Below are positions 32,202-42,247 of a stretch of 64,000 nt of DNA, piece by piece; position 1 is the stretch's first letter, and every line of letters starts with the position of its first letter. Position numbers and translations under genes: made by a program. The DNA is from an uncultured Coriobacteriaceae bacterium (GTDB taxonomy: Bacteria; Actinomycetota; Coriobacteriia; Coriobacteriales; Atopobiaceae). Location: positions 1 to 64,000 of the forward strand of contig CACYWP010000017.1 in NCBI GenBank assembly GCA_902778135.1, read 5' to 3'. Under the pieces are notes generated by a model. It was not told where the DNA came from. It was given only the letters and a program-made list of their open reading frames with translations, and searched no databases.

Positions 32202-35200
32202 CTAGGCCAGCCTGCCGCTCTCCTCCGCCAGGCGGCGCAGGCGCTCGCGCGAGGCTTCCAGCTGCCCGCTCGTGGCACGCCAGGACCAGTTGCCCTCGGA
32301 GACGCCGGGCACGTTCATGCGCGACCCGTCGTCCAGCCCCAACACGTCCTGCAGCGGCACCATCGCGACGTTCGCGCTGCTGCACAGGGTCTTGCGCAAC
32401 AGGTCGTCCGCCAGGCGCACCGCACGCTCGTCGCCCATGGCGTTGGCGGGGTCGCCGCCGAAGAAGTGCTGCTCGCACCAGCCCAGCAGCGTCTGGGTGT
32501 CATGGGTTCCGCTGTAGGCCATCTTGCCAGGGGCAGGCTTGTAGCCCTCACGCACGTCGCCGTCGAAGAACTGGACCACGTCCATGCCCGGGAAGCCCGT
32601 GCTGGCCACCAGCGCGCGCACGGCGGGCGTGATGATGCCCAGGTCCTCGGCGATGACCGGCAGCGGTCCGAACTTCCGGTAGGCGGTGCGGAACAGCTCG
32701 ATGCCCGGGCCGAAGCTCCACGCGCCCTCCTTGGCGCTCTTGCCCTGCGGAATGGTGTAGTAGCTGGAGAATCCCAGGAAGTGGTCGAGGCGCACGTAGT
32801 CGTACAGCTCGAACATGCGTCCCAGGCGACGCATCCACCAGTCGTAGCCGGTGGCGCGCATGTGCGACCAGTCGTAGGTCGGGTTGCCCCACAGCTGGCC
32901 GTCCTCCGCGAAGGGGTCGGGCGGGGCGCCCGCCTGCTTGAACGGCTTGCCGGACTCGTCCAGGCAGAACAGCTCGCGCTCGGACCAGACGTCGGAGGAG
33001 TCGGCGCTGACGTACATCGGCAGGTCGCCGATCAGCTGGACGCCGCGAGAGCGCGCGTATTCGTGCAGCTCGTCCCACTGGCGCTGGAACTCCCACTGGA
33101 CGTGGCACTCCAGGCGGATGCGGGCCGCCAGGTCGGGGTCGTCAGACAGCGCCGGGTCGTAGGTGCGATAGCGCTCGGGCCAGAGCTGCCACGGCTGCTC
33201 CTCCATCTCCGCCTTGATGGCGCGGAAGGTCGCATAGGGCACCAGCCAGTCGCGGTTCTTCTCGAGGAAGGCCTCGTACTCGGGGGTGTCGGGCGCTGCG
33301 GCCACGGCGGCCAGGGCCTCGCCGTCGACACCTCCCTCGGAGCTGCCCAGGCCCTCCACCAGCGACGGGTTGCCGGCGAAGGCGGACAGGCCCGCATAGG
33401 GCGAGCCGAACTCGTCGGTGGGATTGACCGGCAGGACCTGCCAGTAGCGCTGGCCTGCCTCGGCCAGGTAGTCGATGAAGCGCTTCGAGGGCTCGCCCAG
33501 GGTGCCCAGGCGCGACACCACGTCGCCTTCCAGCGGAGTCGACTCGTCCTCCACCTCGTTGGGCACGCTGGTGATGTGAGCCACGACGCCCATGGCATGG
33601 TCCATCGGCGCCTGTAGGCGCACCTTGTTGTGGAAGTAGATGACGGCGGTGCCCAACGGCCACAGGAACACCTCGGCATCGCGGTCCATGTCGCTCGAGC
33701 AGGAGTGGGGCCTCGAGGCGCGATGGTCAGACGAGTGGTCGGCGGCCATCACCTTGACCTCGCGACCGCTGACGATATCGTCGACGGCCTCGCCGCACAC
33801 CGGCACCCGCACGGTATGCGAGTTGGAGAGGCTGCGGTTGACCAGGATGCAGCAGACGGTGTCGTCGCCCTCGGCCATGCCCACGCGCCAGAACCCCAGC
33901 ACGTCATCGCCCACGGCGAACGGCTCGAAGTTGCCGTTTGCCAGGGCGCTCGCGGCCTTGCGGACCGCTATGGCGTTGCGATAGATGGTGCGGCAGTTGA
34001 CGTCGATGTCGTCCCAGGGATAGGGCGCACGGCAGTACGGATCGGCATAGCCCTCGACACCCGCCTCGTCCCCGTAGTAGACGCAGGGGACGCCAGGCAG
34101 GGTCATCTGCAGCAGCGTGGCGGCCCACAGGCGGCTGACGGCCAGGCTCTTCTTGCCCTCGGGCAGGCGGTAGCTGTAACGCTCGTCCTCGGAGAGCATC
34201 GAGCGATGCGGCGAGTCGCCCAGGATGGTGAGCAGGCGGATGCGATCGTGGCTGCCCAGCAGGTTGAGGCAGGACAGGAACGGCTCGCGCGGGTAGTTCT
34301 CGCACAGCTGCTGCATCAGGTTGACGGCCTCCCCCGCCGTGGCGCGCAGGGTGAGGAAGTCGAGGATGGCGTGGCGCAGCGGATAGTTCATCGTGCCGTC
34401 GAGCTCGTCACCCTGGAAGTACTTGCGCAGGCGACCGTAGGCATGCTTGTTGGTGGCATCCTCCCAGACCTCGCCGATCAGCAGGGCGTCGGGCTTCTCC
34501 GCGAGGGCCGCGGCCTTAATGTCGCGGATGAAGTCGTCGGGCAGCTCGTCGGCCACGTCGAGGCGCCAGCCACGGGCACCGGCGCGCAGCCAAGAGCGCA
34601 CGACGCCGTTCTCGCCGCAGATGAACTCGCGGTAGGAGGGGTCGTTCTCGTCGACGTCGGGCAGGTCGGGATTGCCCCACCAGCCGCTGTAGCTGCCATC
34701 CTCCTCGAAGTTGTACCAGGAGCGATAGGGCGAGTCCTCGCCCTGGTAGGCACCCTTCTCCGGATAGTTGCCGAAGTAGTTGAAGTAGCGGGAGTCGCGG
34801 CCCGTGTGGTTGAAGACGCCGTCCAGGATGATCGAGATCCCGCGCTTGGCGGCGTCGGCGCACAGGCGCGAGAAGTCCTCCTTGGTTCCCAGCATCGGGT
34901 CGATCTGCATGTAGTCCGCCGTGTCATAGCGATGGTTGGACTGGGCAGCGAAGATGGGGTTGAGGTAGAGGGCCGTGATGCCCATCGACTCGAGGTAGTC
35001 CAGCTTGCCGCGGATGCCCTCCAGGGAGCCGCCGTACATGTCCCAGCTGGCGATGTCGCCCGTGGGGAGCTTGTCATAGCGCGGATAGGTGTCCCAGTCC
35101 TCCACGATGCGCCGGGGGATGCCCTTATGGCTCTCGTCGATGGCGCCCTCGGCACGCTCGCGCCACGCATCGTCACGCGCGAAGCGGTCCGGGAAGATCT

Positions 35201-35639
35201 GGTAGACGATGGCGTCCTTGTACCACGTGGGCAGCTCGGCACGCTTCTGGTCGTAGACGGTGATCTGGAACGAGGGCGGGACGCCATAGGCGAAGCCACC
35301 CTCGCCCACCTGGCTGCCCTCGCGCGCGCCATAGCGCCAGACGTCGCCGTTGGCGGCCGTGACGTTGAACGAGTACCACAGGATGTCGGGCACGTCGGGC
35401 GTGATTGTCGCCACGAAGCGGATGCCCCCATCGGGCAGGACGTCGGAGGTGCGCTCCATCGGGACGAGGTGCTCATGCCCGCCGTTCTCTTCGCTCTCGT
35501 CCTCTATCCAAAGGTGGAGCTGGGCCGTCGCCTCGGGCTCGTCCCAGACGTCGATATAAAGGCTGACCGCGTTGCCGACCTGCACGGCCCCGAACGGGGT
35601 GCGGTAGGTGCGGTCCGATGAAACGTGCTTGGCTCTCAT
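32202..35639 (-). CDS. fused GH13 alpha-glucan hydrolase and GH77 4-alpha-glucanotransferase
   Basis: The 1145 residues join two alpha-glucan enzymes. After an N-terminal beta-sandwich, residues 140-600 are GH13 of the neopullulanase/cyclomaltodextrinase type: 'AIVYQIFPDRFARDD', 'GWRLDVADELP' (nucleophile Asp), 'DALLIGEVWEDA' (Glu) and 'LLGSHDRIRLL' (Asp). From about residue 680 a MalQ-type GH77 follows: 'YVRLDHFLGFSSYY' (nucleophile Asp), 'PVIAEDLGIITP' and 'MAYSGTHDTQTLLGWCEQ'. All six catalytic residues are present. ATG 35639 has a GGGGAGG site. It would cleave maltodextrins or glycogen-derived branches and rearrange the linear pieces, complementing the upstream glg genes. Confidence 0.95.
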   Translation of the reverse strand: MRAKHVSSDRTYRTPFGAVQVGNAVSLYIDVWDEPEATAQLHLWIEDESEENGGHEHLVPMERTSDVLPDGGIRFVATITPDVPDILWYSFNVTAANGDVWRYGAREGSQVGEGGFAYGVPPSFQITVYDQKRAELPTWYKDAIVYQIFPDRFARDDAWRERAEGAIDESHKGIPRRIVEDWDTYPRYDKLPTGDIASWDMYGGSLEGIRGKLDYLESMGITALYLNPIFAAQSNHRYDTADYMQIDPMLGTKEDFSRLCADAAKRGISIILDGVFNHTGRDSRYFNYFGNYPEKGAYQGEDSPYRSWYNFEEDGSYSGWWGNPDLPDVDENDPSYREFICGENGVVRSWLRAGARGWRLDVADELPDDFIRDIKAAALAEKPDALLIGEVWEDATNKHAYGRLRKYFQGDELDGTMNYPLRHAILDFLTLRATAGEAVNLMQQLCENYPREPFLSCLNLLGSHDRIRLLTILGDSPHRSMLSEDERYSYRLPEGKKSLAVSRLWAATLLQMTLPGVPCVYYGDEAGVEGYADPYCRAPYPWDDIDVNCRTIYRNAIAVRKAASALANGNFEPFAVGDDVLGFWRVGMAEGDDTVCCILVNRSLSNSHTVRVPVCGEAVDDIVSGREVKVMAADHSSDHRASRPHSCSSDMDRDAEVFLWPLGTAVIYFHNKVRLQAPMDHAMGVVAHITSVPNEVEDESTPLEGDVVSRLGTLGEPSKRFIDYLAEAGQRYWQVLPVNPTDEFGSPYAGLSAFAGNPSLVEGLGSSEGGVDGEALAAVAAAPDTPEYEAFLEKNRDWLVPYATFRAIKAEMEEQPWQLWPERYRTYDPALSDDPDLAARIRLECHVQWEFQRQWDELHEYARSRGVQLIGDLPMYVSADSSDVWSERELFCLDESGKPFKQAGAPPDPFAEDGQLWGNPTYDWSHMRATGYDWWMRRLGRMFELYDYVRLDHFLGFSSYYTIPQGKSAKEGAWSFGPGIELFRTAYRKFGPLPVIAEDLGIITPAVRALVASTGFPGMDVVQFFDGDVREGYKPAPGKMAYSGTHDTQTLLGWCEQHFFGGDPANAMGDERAVRLADDLLRKTLCSSANVAMVPLQDVLGLDDGSRMNVPGVSEGNWSWRATSGQLEASRERLRRLAEESGRLA

Positions 35640-35772
35640 GTAACGCCTCCCCCATAAGGCAGTAGTTCTCCTAGGATAGCGCACTGGCATGCCAATAGAA
35701 CACTTCGTAACAAAACGAGACGCATAGAGTCGCTTTTGGAGCAGCTTTCAAACTATCGACCGGAGAGTCACG

Positions 35773-35799
35773 GCCTGCGGGGCCCATGTCGCCAGCCCG
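35773..35799. repeat. solo arm resembling the inverted-repeat element
   Basis: The sequence gcctgcggggcccatgtcg continuing to ccagccc matches the right arm of copy A (gcccgcggggcccgtgccg...) with a few changes. No opposite arm or core is present. The surrounding 35640-35822 holds no gene. Confidence 0.4.
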
Positions 35800-35822
35800 G
35801 AGGGCCGGAGTCGCGAAAAGAT

Positions 35823-35846
35823 GAGGCCCCGTGCGAACGGGGCCTC
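35823..35846 (-). terminator. terminator after glgA
   Basis: A perfect ten-bp stem gaggccccgt/acggggcctc with loop gcga lies 38 bases beyond the glgA stop. It is followed on the minus strand by ATCTTTTC. Confidence 0.85.
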
Positions 35847-35883
35847 GATCCTTGATCGATGCGGTTGGACGGACGTCTGGCCG

Positions 35884-37374
35884 CTACTTCTTCTTCTGCC
35901 AGCGGATGATCTCGGGATGCAGGTCATGGTAGATGTCCATGTAGTCCTCGGCCGCGACGTTCCAGCTGAAGTCGGTCGTCATGGCCTGCTTCTGCACGCG
36001 GGTCCAAGCGTCCTGGTCGGTCCAGAAGATCTCGCATGCGTCGAGCAGCGAGGCAGCCATCTCGTCGGCGTTCATGTTGGCGAAGCTGAAGCCCGTGCCC
36101 TCGCCGGTGTACTTGTTGTACGCCTGGACGGAGTCGGCCAGGCCACCGGTCTCGCGGACGACGGGCAACGTGCCATAGCGCATGGCGATCATCTGGGACA
36201 GGCCGCAGGGCTCGAACTCGGACGGCATCAGCAGCAGGTCGCCGCCGGCATACATGCGATGGGACAGCGCGTTGTCGAAGGCGATGATGGCGCGCATCTG
36301 GTCGCCGTAGGTGTAGTCGAAGTACTGGAAGGCCTCTTCCTGGTCACGGTCGCCCGTGCCGAGGATGGCCACCTGCACGCCGCGCTCCATGAGGTAGTTC
36401 ATGGCATAGCGCACGAGACCAAGGCCCTTCTGGTTGGTCAGACGGCCGATCATGACGACCAGCGGGCGGGTCGGATCCTGGGCGAGGCCCAGCTCCTCCT
36501 GCAGCGCACGCTTGTTCTCGGCCTTCTTCTCCAGGCTGTCGACGTCATAGTTGACGCCCACCATCGGGTCGGTCGCGGGGTTCCACGTGTCGACGTCGAT
36601 GCCGTTGAGGATGCCGTGCAGGACGTTGGAGCGACGGCGGAAGATGTCGTCCATGCCCTCGCCGTAGAACGGCATCTGCAGCTCGTTGGCATAGCTGGGG
36701 CTGACGGTGGTGATGATGTCGCTGTAGCAGAGCGCGCCCTTCATGTAGTTGATGGAGTCGCGGTCGCAATACAGCTGGCCGGCTGCCGTGGGGTTGTCGG
36801 CGAGGCCCAGGATGTCCTCCAGGACCTTGTCGGAGTACTGGCCCTGGAACTTGACGTTGTGCACGGTGAAGATCGTTTTGACGTTGCGGCAGGCCTCGGA
36901 CTCCTGGTAGAACTCGCGCAGGAAGACGGTGGCCATGGCGGTCTGCCAGTCATTGCAGTGCAGGACGTCAACCTGCAGCTCGGGCAGCCACTGGATGGCC
37001 TCGCAGATGGCCTTGGAGAAGAACGCGTAGCGCTCGCCGTCGTCGAAGTAGCCATACAGGCTGTCGCGCTTGAAGTAGGCCTCGTTGTCGACGAAGTAGA
37101 AGTCCACGCCGTCGTGGGTCAGCTTGTCGATGCCGCAGTAGACGCTGCGCCACGCCAGGGGCACGTAGAACTCGGCGATGTGCTGCATCTGCGAGGTGTA
37201 CTGCTCGGGGATGGTGCCGTACTTCGGCATGATGACGGCCACCTTCGCGCCAGCGGCCTTGAGCGCCTTGGGAAGCGAGCCGGCAACGTCGGCCAGTCCA
37301 CCGGTCTTCACGAACGGCACGGCCTCGGAGGCCGCAAAGAGGATCTTGATCTTTCTTCTGATCTTGTCAGCCAC
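35884..37374 (-). CDS. glgA: glycogen synthase, GT5
   Basis: The 496-residue enzyme adds glucose from ADP-glucose to glycogen. The N-terminal 'KILFAASEAVPFVKTGGLAD' contains the ADP-glucose-binding KTGGL motif. 'HCNDWQTAMATVFLREF' and 'TVHNVKFQGQY' are conserved GT5 blocks. The C-terminal domain has 'LVVMIGRLTNQKGLGLV', 'PSEFEPCGLSQMIAMRYGTL' and 'VRETGGLADSV'. Length and motifs are complete. It follows glgD across a terminator-like hairpin, so it may be partly independently expressed, and it has its own terminator at 35823. Confidence 0.97.
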   Translation of the reverse strand: MADKIRRKIKILFAASEAVPFVKTGGLADVAGSLPKALKAAGAKVAVIMPKYGTIPEQYTSQMQHIAEFYVPLAWRSVYCGIDKLTHDGVDFYFVDNEAYFKRDSLYGYFDDGERYAFFSKAICEAIQWLPELQVDVLHCNDWQTAMATVFLREFYQESEACRNVKTIFTVHNVKFQGQYSDKVLEDILGLADNPTAAGQLYCDRDSINYMKGALCYSDIITTVSPSYANELQMPFYGEGMDDIFRRRSNVLHGILNGIDVDTWNPATDPMVGVNYDVDSLEKKAENKRALQEELGLAQDPTRPLVVMIGRLTNQKGLGLVRYAMNYLMERGVQVAILGTGDRDQEEAFQYFDYTYGDQMRAIIAFDNALSHRMYAGGDLLLMPSEFEPCGLSQMIAMRYGTLPVVRETGGLADSVQAYNKYTGEGTGFSFANMNADEMAASLLDACEIFWTDQDAWTRVQKQAMTTDFSWNVAAEDYMDIYHDLHPEIIRWQKKK

Positions 37375-37451
37375 TGTTGGTCACTCCCTTTTCTGTGCTG
37401 AGCACGAACAACCAATCGGGGCCGCATACGACGATCCTCGTTTTGGCCCGT

Positions 37452-37491
37452 AAAAGAAGGACGCCGACAAGGCTAAGCCCTGCCGGCGTCC
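37452..37491 (-). terminator. terminator after glgD
   Basis: The stem ggacgccg/cggcgtcc (37459-37466 and 37484-37491) with an inner partially paired loop is followed on the minus strand by TTCTTTTA. It lies 14 bases after the glgD stop and before glgA. Confidence 0.85.
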
Positions 37492-37504
37492 CACATGCCA
37501 TGTC

Positions 37505-38590
37505 CTACGCCTTGTCCTTGATCAGGATCGAGGCCTCGGTGCCGCGCAGCTCGGTGCCAGCGGACACCTTGTTGTTGCGGTCGACGATCGCGTTCTCGAT
37601 GCACGCGCCACTCTCGATGACGCAGCCCTGCATGATGATCGCGTTGTTGATGACGGCATCCTTCTCGACGATGACGCCACGGCCCAGGATGGAGTTGGTG
37701 ACGGTTCCGCTGATGCGGCAGCTGCCGGAGATGCGGGAGTTGGCCACCTTGGCGCCCGTGTTGAGCTTGGCGGGCTGGTTGTCGTGAGCCTTGGTCATGA
37801 TCGGACGGATGGAGAACAGCTCGTGGGTGATCTTGGGATCGAGCATGTCCATGTTGGCCTTGAAGTAGGTGTCCTTGTTGAAGATCGGGGCGGCATAGCC
37901 GTCGAACTCGAACGTCTGGACGTTGACGCGGTCATACTCGCCGGCCAGGGCCTCGAACAGGTCGAGGTAGTCGTTGTTGGCATACCAGTCGATGATCTCG
38001 AGGAGCTTCTCGCGCGCGACGACGAAGCAGTCGAGGAAGGCGGTGTCGCCGAAGACGACGCCGTGCTTGATGCCGGTGACGCGGCCGTCGGCGATCTCGA
38101 GGCCGACCACGTCGAGGTCCTTGTCCCTTGCGGCCTGGGTGATGACGGTGATGTCGGCACCGGAGGCGGCATGGGCAGCGACGACCTCGTTGTAGTCCAT
38201 GTTGTAGACCCAGTTGGCGGTCGACAGGATGACGTAGTCAGAGCTGTCGCGCTCGAGGAAGATCTTGTTGTGGATCAGGTCGCGCAGCAGGAAGCGCGAG
38301 CCGGTGCGGGAGGTGCCAAAGGCAGAGCCCGGAAGGATGAACAGGCCACCGCTCTTGCGAGTCAGCTCCCACTCGCGGCCGGAGCCGACGTGGTCGATGA
38401 GCGAGCGATAGTTGTACGGCATGATCATGCCGAGGGTGCGGATGCCGCAGTTCACCATGTTCGAGAGCGCGAAGTCGACGGCGCGATAGCGGCCGAGGAA
38501 CGGCACCGAGGCGGCCGGGCGGCTGTCGGTGAGGGCGCTCGGGAACTTGGTGGAGTAGTTAGCGGTGATGAGGCCGATGACCTTTGCCAT
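37505..38590 (-). CDS. glgD: glucose-1-phosphate adenylyltransferase-like subunit GlgD
   Basis: The 361-residue protein is the GlgD-type partner of GlgC. It has the nucleotidyltransferase fold ('SVPFLGRYRAVDFALSNMVN', 'GLFILPGSAFGTSRTGS') and a C-terminal left-handed beta-helix ('SRISGSCRISGTVTNSILGR', 'VIMQGCVIESGACIENAIV' region). The catalytic GlgC motifs (GGxGxRL loop, catalytic Lys/Asp) are degenerate at the N-terminus ('GLITANYSTKFPSALTDSR'), which is normal for this regulatory subunit. It starts two bases after the glgC stop, so the two are co-translated. Together they make ADP-glucose. Confidence 0.95.
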   Translation of the reverse strand: MAKVIGLITANYSTKFPSALTDSRPAASVPFLGRYRAVDFALSNMVNCGIRTLGMIMPYNYRSLIDHVGSGREWELTRKSGGLFILPGSAFGTSRTGSRFLLRDLIHNKIFLERDSSDYVILSTANWVYNMDYNEVVAAHAASGADITVITQAARDKDLDVVGLEIADGRVTGIKHGVVFGDTAFLDCFVVAREKLLEIIDWYANNDYLDLFEALAGEYDRVNVQTFEFDGYAAPIFNKDTYFKANMDMLDPKITHELFSIRPIMTKAHDNQPAKLNTGAKVANSRISGSCRISGTVTNSILGRGVIVEKDAVINNAIIMQGCVIESGACIENAIVDRNNKVSAGTELRGTEASILIKDKA

Positions 38591-38592
38591 TT

Positions 38593-39729
38593 CTACTCCT
38601 CCTTTCCGATAACGACGTTGTTGCCGCAGAAGGCGTAGTCCTTGTCTGCGTCGGCGCTACCAAAGTCGACGCCCTCCTCGATGATGGAGTTCTCGCCCAC
38701 GATGGCGTTGATGACCTTCGCACCGTCCTTGACGATGGCGCCCGGCAGCAGCACGGCGTCCTTGACGACGGCGCCCTTGCCGATGACGGAGTCGATGGAG
38801 ATGATCGAGTGGACTGCCTCGCCGTAGATCTTGGAGCCGTTGCCCACGATGCAGTCGTCAACCTGGGCATCCGGGCCGAAGTATGCCGGCGGATACGACA
38901 GGGTGTTGGACATGATCGGGAAGTCCTTCTGGAAGAGGTCGAAGGCGGGCTCGTCGCCCAGCAGCTCCATCGAGGTCTCATGGAAGGAGGCGATGGTGCC
39001 CACGTCACGCCAGAAGCCCTCGAACTTGTAGGTGAACAGGCGACGGCCGTCAGCCAGCAGCTTCGGGATGATGTCGCCACCAAAGTCGTGGCTGGAGTCG
39101 GGATTGGCATCGTCAAGGCGCAGCTCGTCGACCAGCAGCTGCTTGTTGAAGATGTAGATGCCCATGGAGGCAAGGTTGCTCTTGGGCACAGGCGGCTTCT
39201 CCTGGAACTCCGTGATGCGGCCGGTCTCGTCGGCAACGAGCAGGCCGAAGCGGGAGGCGTCCTCCCAGGGCACCGGCATGACGGCGATGGTCAGCTCGGC
39301 GTTGTTCTTCTTGTGCGTCTCGAGCATGTCGGCATAGTCCATGCGGCAGAGCGCGTCGCCCGAAAGGATGATGACATACTCGGGATCGTTCATCTCGATG
39401 TAGCCCAGGTTCTGGGTCACGGCGTCAGCCGTGCCAGCGTACCAGGCACCACCGGTCTGGGTGGCATACGGAGGCAGAATGGCAACGCCATCCTCCATGT
39501 TCCAGGCAGAACCCGTCCCCAGATAGGAGTGGAGCAGATACGGCCGGTACTGCGTCAGGACACCAACGGCTGTGATGCCCGAGTTGGCGCAGTTCGAGAG
39601 GGGGAAGTCGATGATGCGGTACTTGCCACCAAACGACACCGCCGGCTTGGCTACGTCCTTGGTCAGGTCGTAGAGTCGGCTTCCCTGCCCGCCGGCAAGA
39701 AGCATTGCTAGCAATTCCTTCTTGCTCAT
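38593..39729 (-). CDS. glgC: glucose-1-phosphate adenylyltransferase, catalytic subunit
   Basis: The 378-residue enzyme makes ADP-glucose from ATP and glucose 1-phosphate, the committed step of glycogen synthesis. '[20 protein letters not shown]' is the nucleotide-binding loop, '[20 protein letters not shown]' the substrate site, '[15 protein letters not shown]' carries the catalytic Asp, and '[19 protein letters not shown]' contains the glucose-1-phosphate Lys. The C-terminal beta-helix is typical. The start at 39729 has an AAAGGAGA site; the longer frame is non-coding leader. Confidence 0.96.
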   Translation of the reverse strand: MSKKELLAMLLAGGQGSRLYDLTKDVAKPAVSFGGKYRIIDFPLSNCANSGITAVGVLTQYRPYLLHSYLGTGSAWNMEDGVAILPPYATQTGGAWYAGTADAVTQNLGYIEMNDPEYVIILSGDALCRMDYADMLETHKKNNAELTIAVMPVPWEDASRFGLLVADETGRITEFQEKPPVPKSNLASMGIYIFNKQLLVDELRLDDANPDSSHDFGGDIIPKLLADGRRLFTYKFEGFWRDVGTIASFHETSMELLGDEPAFDLFQKDFPIMSNTLSYPPAYFGPDAQVDDCIVGNGSKIYGEAVHSIISIDSVIGKGAVVKDAVLLPGAIVKDGAKVINAIVGENSIIEEGVDFGSADADKDYAFCGNNVVIGKEE

Positions 39730-39760
39730 ATAGAACTCTCCTTTCGTTCTAACCCGCAGA

Positions 39761-42187
39761 TTACTTTCCAATATGCCAAACGTCATCCGCGTATTCACTG
39801 ATGGTTCGGTCACTGGAGAAATAACCCGACCGAGCTGTATTGTGAATGGCGGACTTGTTCCACGAGCGGCGGTCGGCGTAGCTGTCGGTCAGCTGGCTCC
39901 ACGCCTCGACGTAGGAATAGAAGTCCTTCAGGACGAGGTCGTGGTCGTTGTTGACCATCAGCTCGTCGCGAATGGACTCGAAGTTTCCGGACAGGTGCGC
40001 GAGGGTTCCGTCGGTCAGCTCGTCGACGATGCGGCCGATGCGGCCACGGTCGGCGTTGTAGACGTCCCACGCATAGTACGAGCCGCTGGCGCGCAGCGCG
40101 TCGACCTCCTCGGTGCGCAGGCCGAAGATCTTGATGTTCTCCTCGCCCACCAGCTCGCAAATCTCGACGTTGGCGCCGTCGTAGGTGCCCAAGGTGATGG
40201 CGCCGTTCATCATCAGCTTCATGTTGGAGGTGCCGGAGGCCTCGGAGCCCGCCCAGCTGATCTGCTCGGAGATCTCGGTGGCCGGGTAGATCAGCTCGGC
40301 GTTGGAGACCGCGAAGTTGGGCACGAACGCGACCTTGATCTTGTCGTTGACGCGCGAGTCGCTGTTGATGGCCTCGGCGATGGAGTTGATGAGGCGGATG
40401 ACCTCCTTGGCGAAGGTGTAGCTCTGGGCCGCCTTGCCGGAGAAGATGAACGCCGTCGGAGCCGGGTCGAAGGTGGGGTCGGACAGGATCCGGTTGTAGA
40501 TGTCCAGGATCTTGAAGGCGTTGAGCAGCTGGCGCTTGTAGGCGTGGAAGCGCTTGACCTGGACGTCGAAGATCATGGAGGTGTCCAGGGTCACGCCGGA
40601 CTTCTCCTTGATGAAGTCGGCCAGGCGCTGCTTGTCCCACTGCTTGGCGCGCTCGAACTCCTCGAGGAAGCTGGCGTCGTTCTCGAACTTGACCAGGCGC
40701 TCGAGCTCGGTGGCGTCATCCAGCCACTCGTCGCCGATGGCCTCGGTGATGAGGCGCGCGTAGGGCGGGTTGGCGTTGCCGAGGAAGCGGCGATGGCAGA
40801 CGCCGTTGGTCTTGTTGTTGAACTTCTCCGGCGTGGTGTCGTAGAAGCCCTTCAGCACCGTCTCCTTGATGATGCCGGTGTGCAGCTCGGAGACGCCGTT
40901 GACCGCGTGCGAGAAGATGACCGAGAGGTTGGCCATGCGGGCCACGCCGTCCCACAGGATGGCGTTCTGGGACAGCAGCTCGGGCCAGTTCTCCTTGTCG
41001 TGCGGGAAGCTCTCGCGATAGCGGCGGTCGATCTCCTCGATGAACATGTAGGTGCGCGGGATGAGCGTGCGCAGCGTGGTGATGGGCCACTTCTCCAGGG
41101 CCTCGGGCATCACGGTGTGGTTGGTGTAGGAGATGGTCTCGCAGCAGATCTTGTAGGCGAGGTCGAAGTCGACACCCTTCTCGTCGACCAGCTGGCGCAT
41201 CAGCTCGGGGCCGCAGAGCGCGGGGTGCGTGTCGTTGGTGTGGATGCTGACGTGCTGGCCCAGCTCCTCCCACCTGTCCTTGCCGTACTCGCGCTCGTAG
41301 GTGCGCAGGATGGTCTGCAGGCCGGCGCAGACGAACAGGTACTCCTGCTTCAGGCGCAGCAGCTTGCCGTGCTCGCCGGCATCGGCCGGATAGAGGATCG
41401 TGGAGATGGCCTCGACGTCGGCGCGGAACTTCATGGCGCCGGCGTAGTTGCCCGCGTTGAAGGCGTCCAGGTCGAAGTCCTCGCGAGACGGCTCGGCCGA
41501 CCACAGGCGCAGGTGGTTGATGGTCTCCCCGCCGTAACCGACCACGGGCACGTCATAGGGGACCGCCAGGACCTCCTCGCCGCCCTCCTGGGTGAACCAG
41601 AAGCGGCCGTGGTCCTCGTGACGCACGACATGGCCGCCGAACTTGACGGTGACGGCGCTGTCGGTCTTCTTGGTCTCCCAGGGGTAGCCGTGGGACAGCC
41701 AGTTGTCGGACTTCTCCACCTGACGGCCGTCCTTGATCTCCTGCCGGAACAGGCCGTAGCGGTAGCGCATGCCGTTGCCGTAGCCGGCTATGCCGTTGTG
41801 GGCCATGGAGTCGAGGAAGCACGCGGCGAGGCGTCCCAGGCCGCCGTTGCCCAGGCCGGGGTCGCCCTCGCGGCGCAGGATCTCGTCGAGGTCGGCGCCC
41901 ATCTCGGCAACGGCCTCGGCAACCTCGTCACGGATGCCAAAGTTCAGCAGGTAGTTGTCCAGCAGCGGACCGATGAGGAACTCGAGGGAGAAGTAGTAGA
42001 CCTTCTTCATCCCGGTCGTGTCCAGGTCGCCCTTGATCTCGTTCGCCTTCTCGGCAATCATCTCGGCGAGCACGAAGAAGCGCTCGCGGTCGCGACAGTT
42101 GTCGAACGACTTGCCATACTTGGCGCGGCAAGCCCTGCGGTACTGCTTGATGAAGTCCTGCTTGTCTTCGAATAGCTTCTGCTGCAT
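39761..42187 (-). CDS. glgP: glycogen/starch phosphorylase
   Basis: The 808-residue GT35 enzyme releases glucose 1-phosphate from glycogen ends. '[20 protein letters not shown]' and '[16 protein letters not shown]' are highly conserved active-site regions. '[19 protein letters not shown]' follows. The pyridoxal-phosphate site is '[20 protein letters not shown]' with the conserved Lys. An AAAGGA site precedes ATG 42187. It is 60 bases after glgB and 31 bases before glgC, so synthesis and breakdown enzymes share one operon. Confidence 0.97.
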   Translation of the reverse strand: MQQKLFEDKQDFIKQYRRACRAKYGKSFDNCRDRERFFVLAEMIAEKANEIKGDLDTTGMKKVYYFSLEFLIGPLLDNYLLNFGIRDEVAEAVAEMGADLDEILRREGDPGLGNGGLGRLAACFLDSMAHNGIAGYGNGMRYRYGLFRQEIKDGRQVEKSDNWLSHGYPWETKKTDSAVTVKFGGHVVRHEDHGRFWFTQEGGEEVLAVPYDVPVVGYGGETINHLRLWSAEPSREDFDLDAFNAGNYAGAMKFRADVEAISTILYPADAGEHGKLLRLKQEYLFVCAGLQTILRTYEREYGKDRWEELGQHVSIHTNDTHPALCGPELMRQLVDEKGVDFDLAYKICCETISYTNHTVMPEALEKWPITTLRTLIPRTYMFIEEIDRRYRESFPHDKENWPELLSQNAILWDGVARMANLSVIFSHAVNGVSELHTGIIKETVLKGFYDTTPEKFNNKTNGVCHRRFLGNANPPYARLITEAIGDEWLDDATELERLVKFENDASFLEEFERAKQWDKQRLADFIKEKSGVTLDTSMIFDVQVKRFHAYKRQLLNAFKILDIYNRILSDPTFDPAPTAFIFSGKAAQSYTFAKEVIRLINSIAEAINSDSRVNDKIKVAFVPNFAVSNAELIYPATEISEQISWAGSEASGTSNMKLMMNGAITLGTYDGANVEICELVGEENIKIFGLRTEEVDALRASGSYYAWDVYNADRGRIGRIVDELTDGTLAHLSGNFESIRDELMVNNDHDLVLKDFYSYVEAWSQLTDSYADRRSWNKSAIHNTARSGYFSSDRTISEYADDVWHIGK

Positions 42188-42247
42188 TTCAATCCTTTGC
42201 TCTCGGTCCGCGCCGCATGGTCTGCTGGCGCGGACCGAGCGGCTTTG

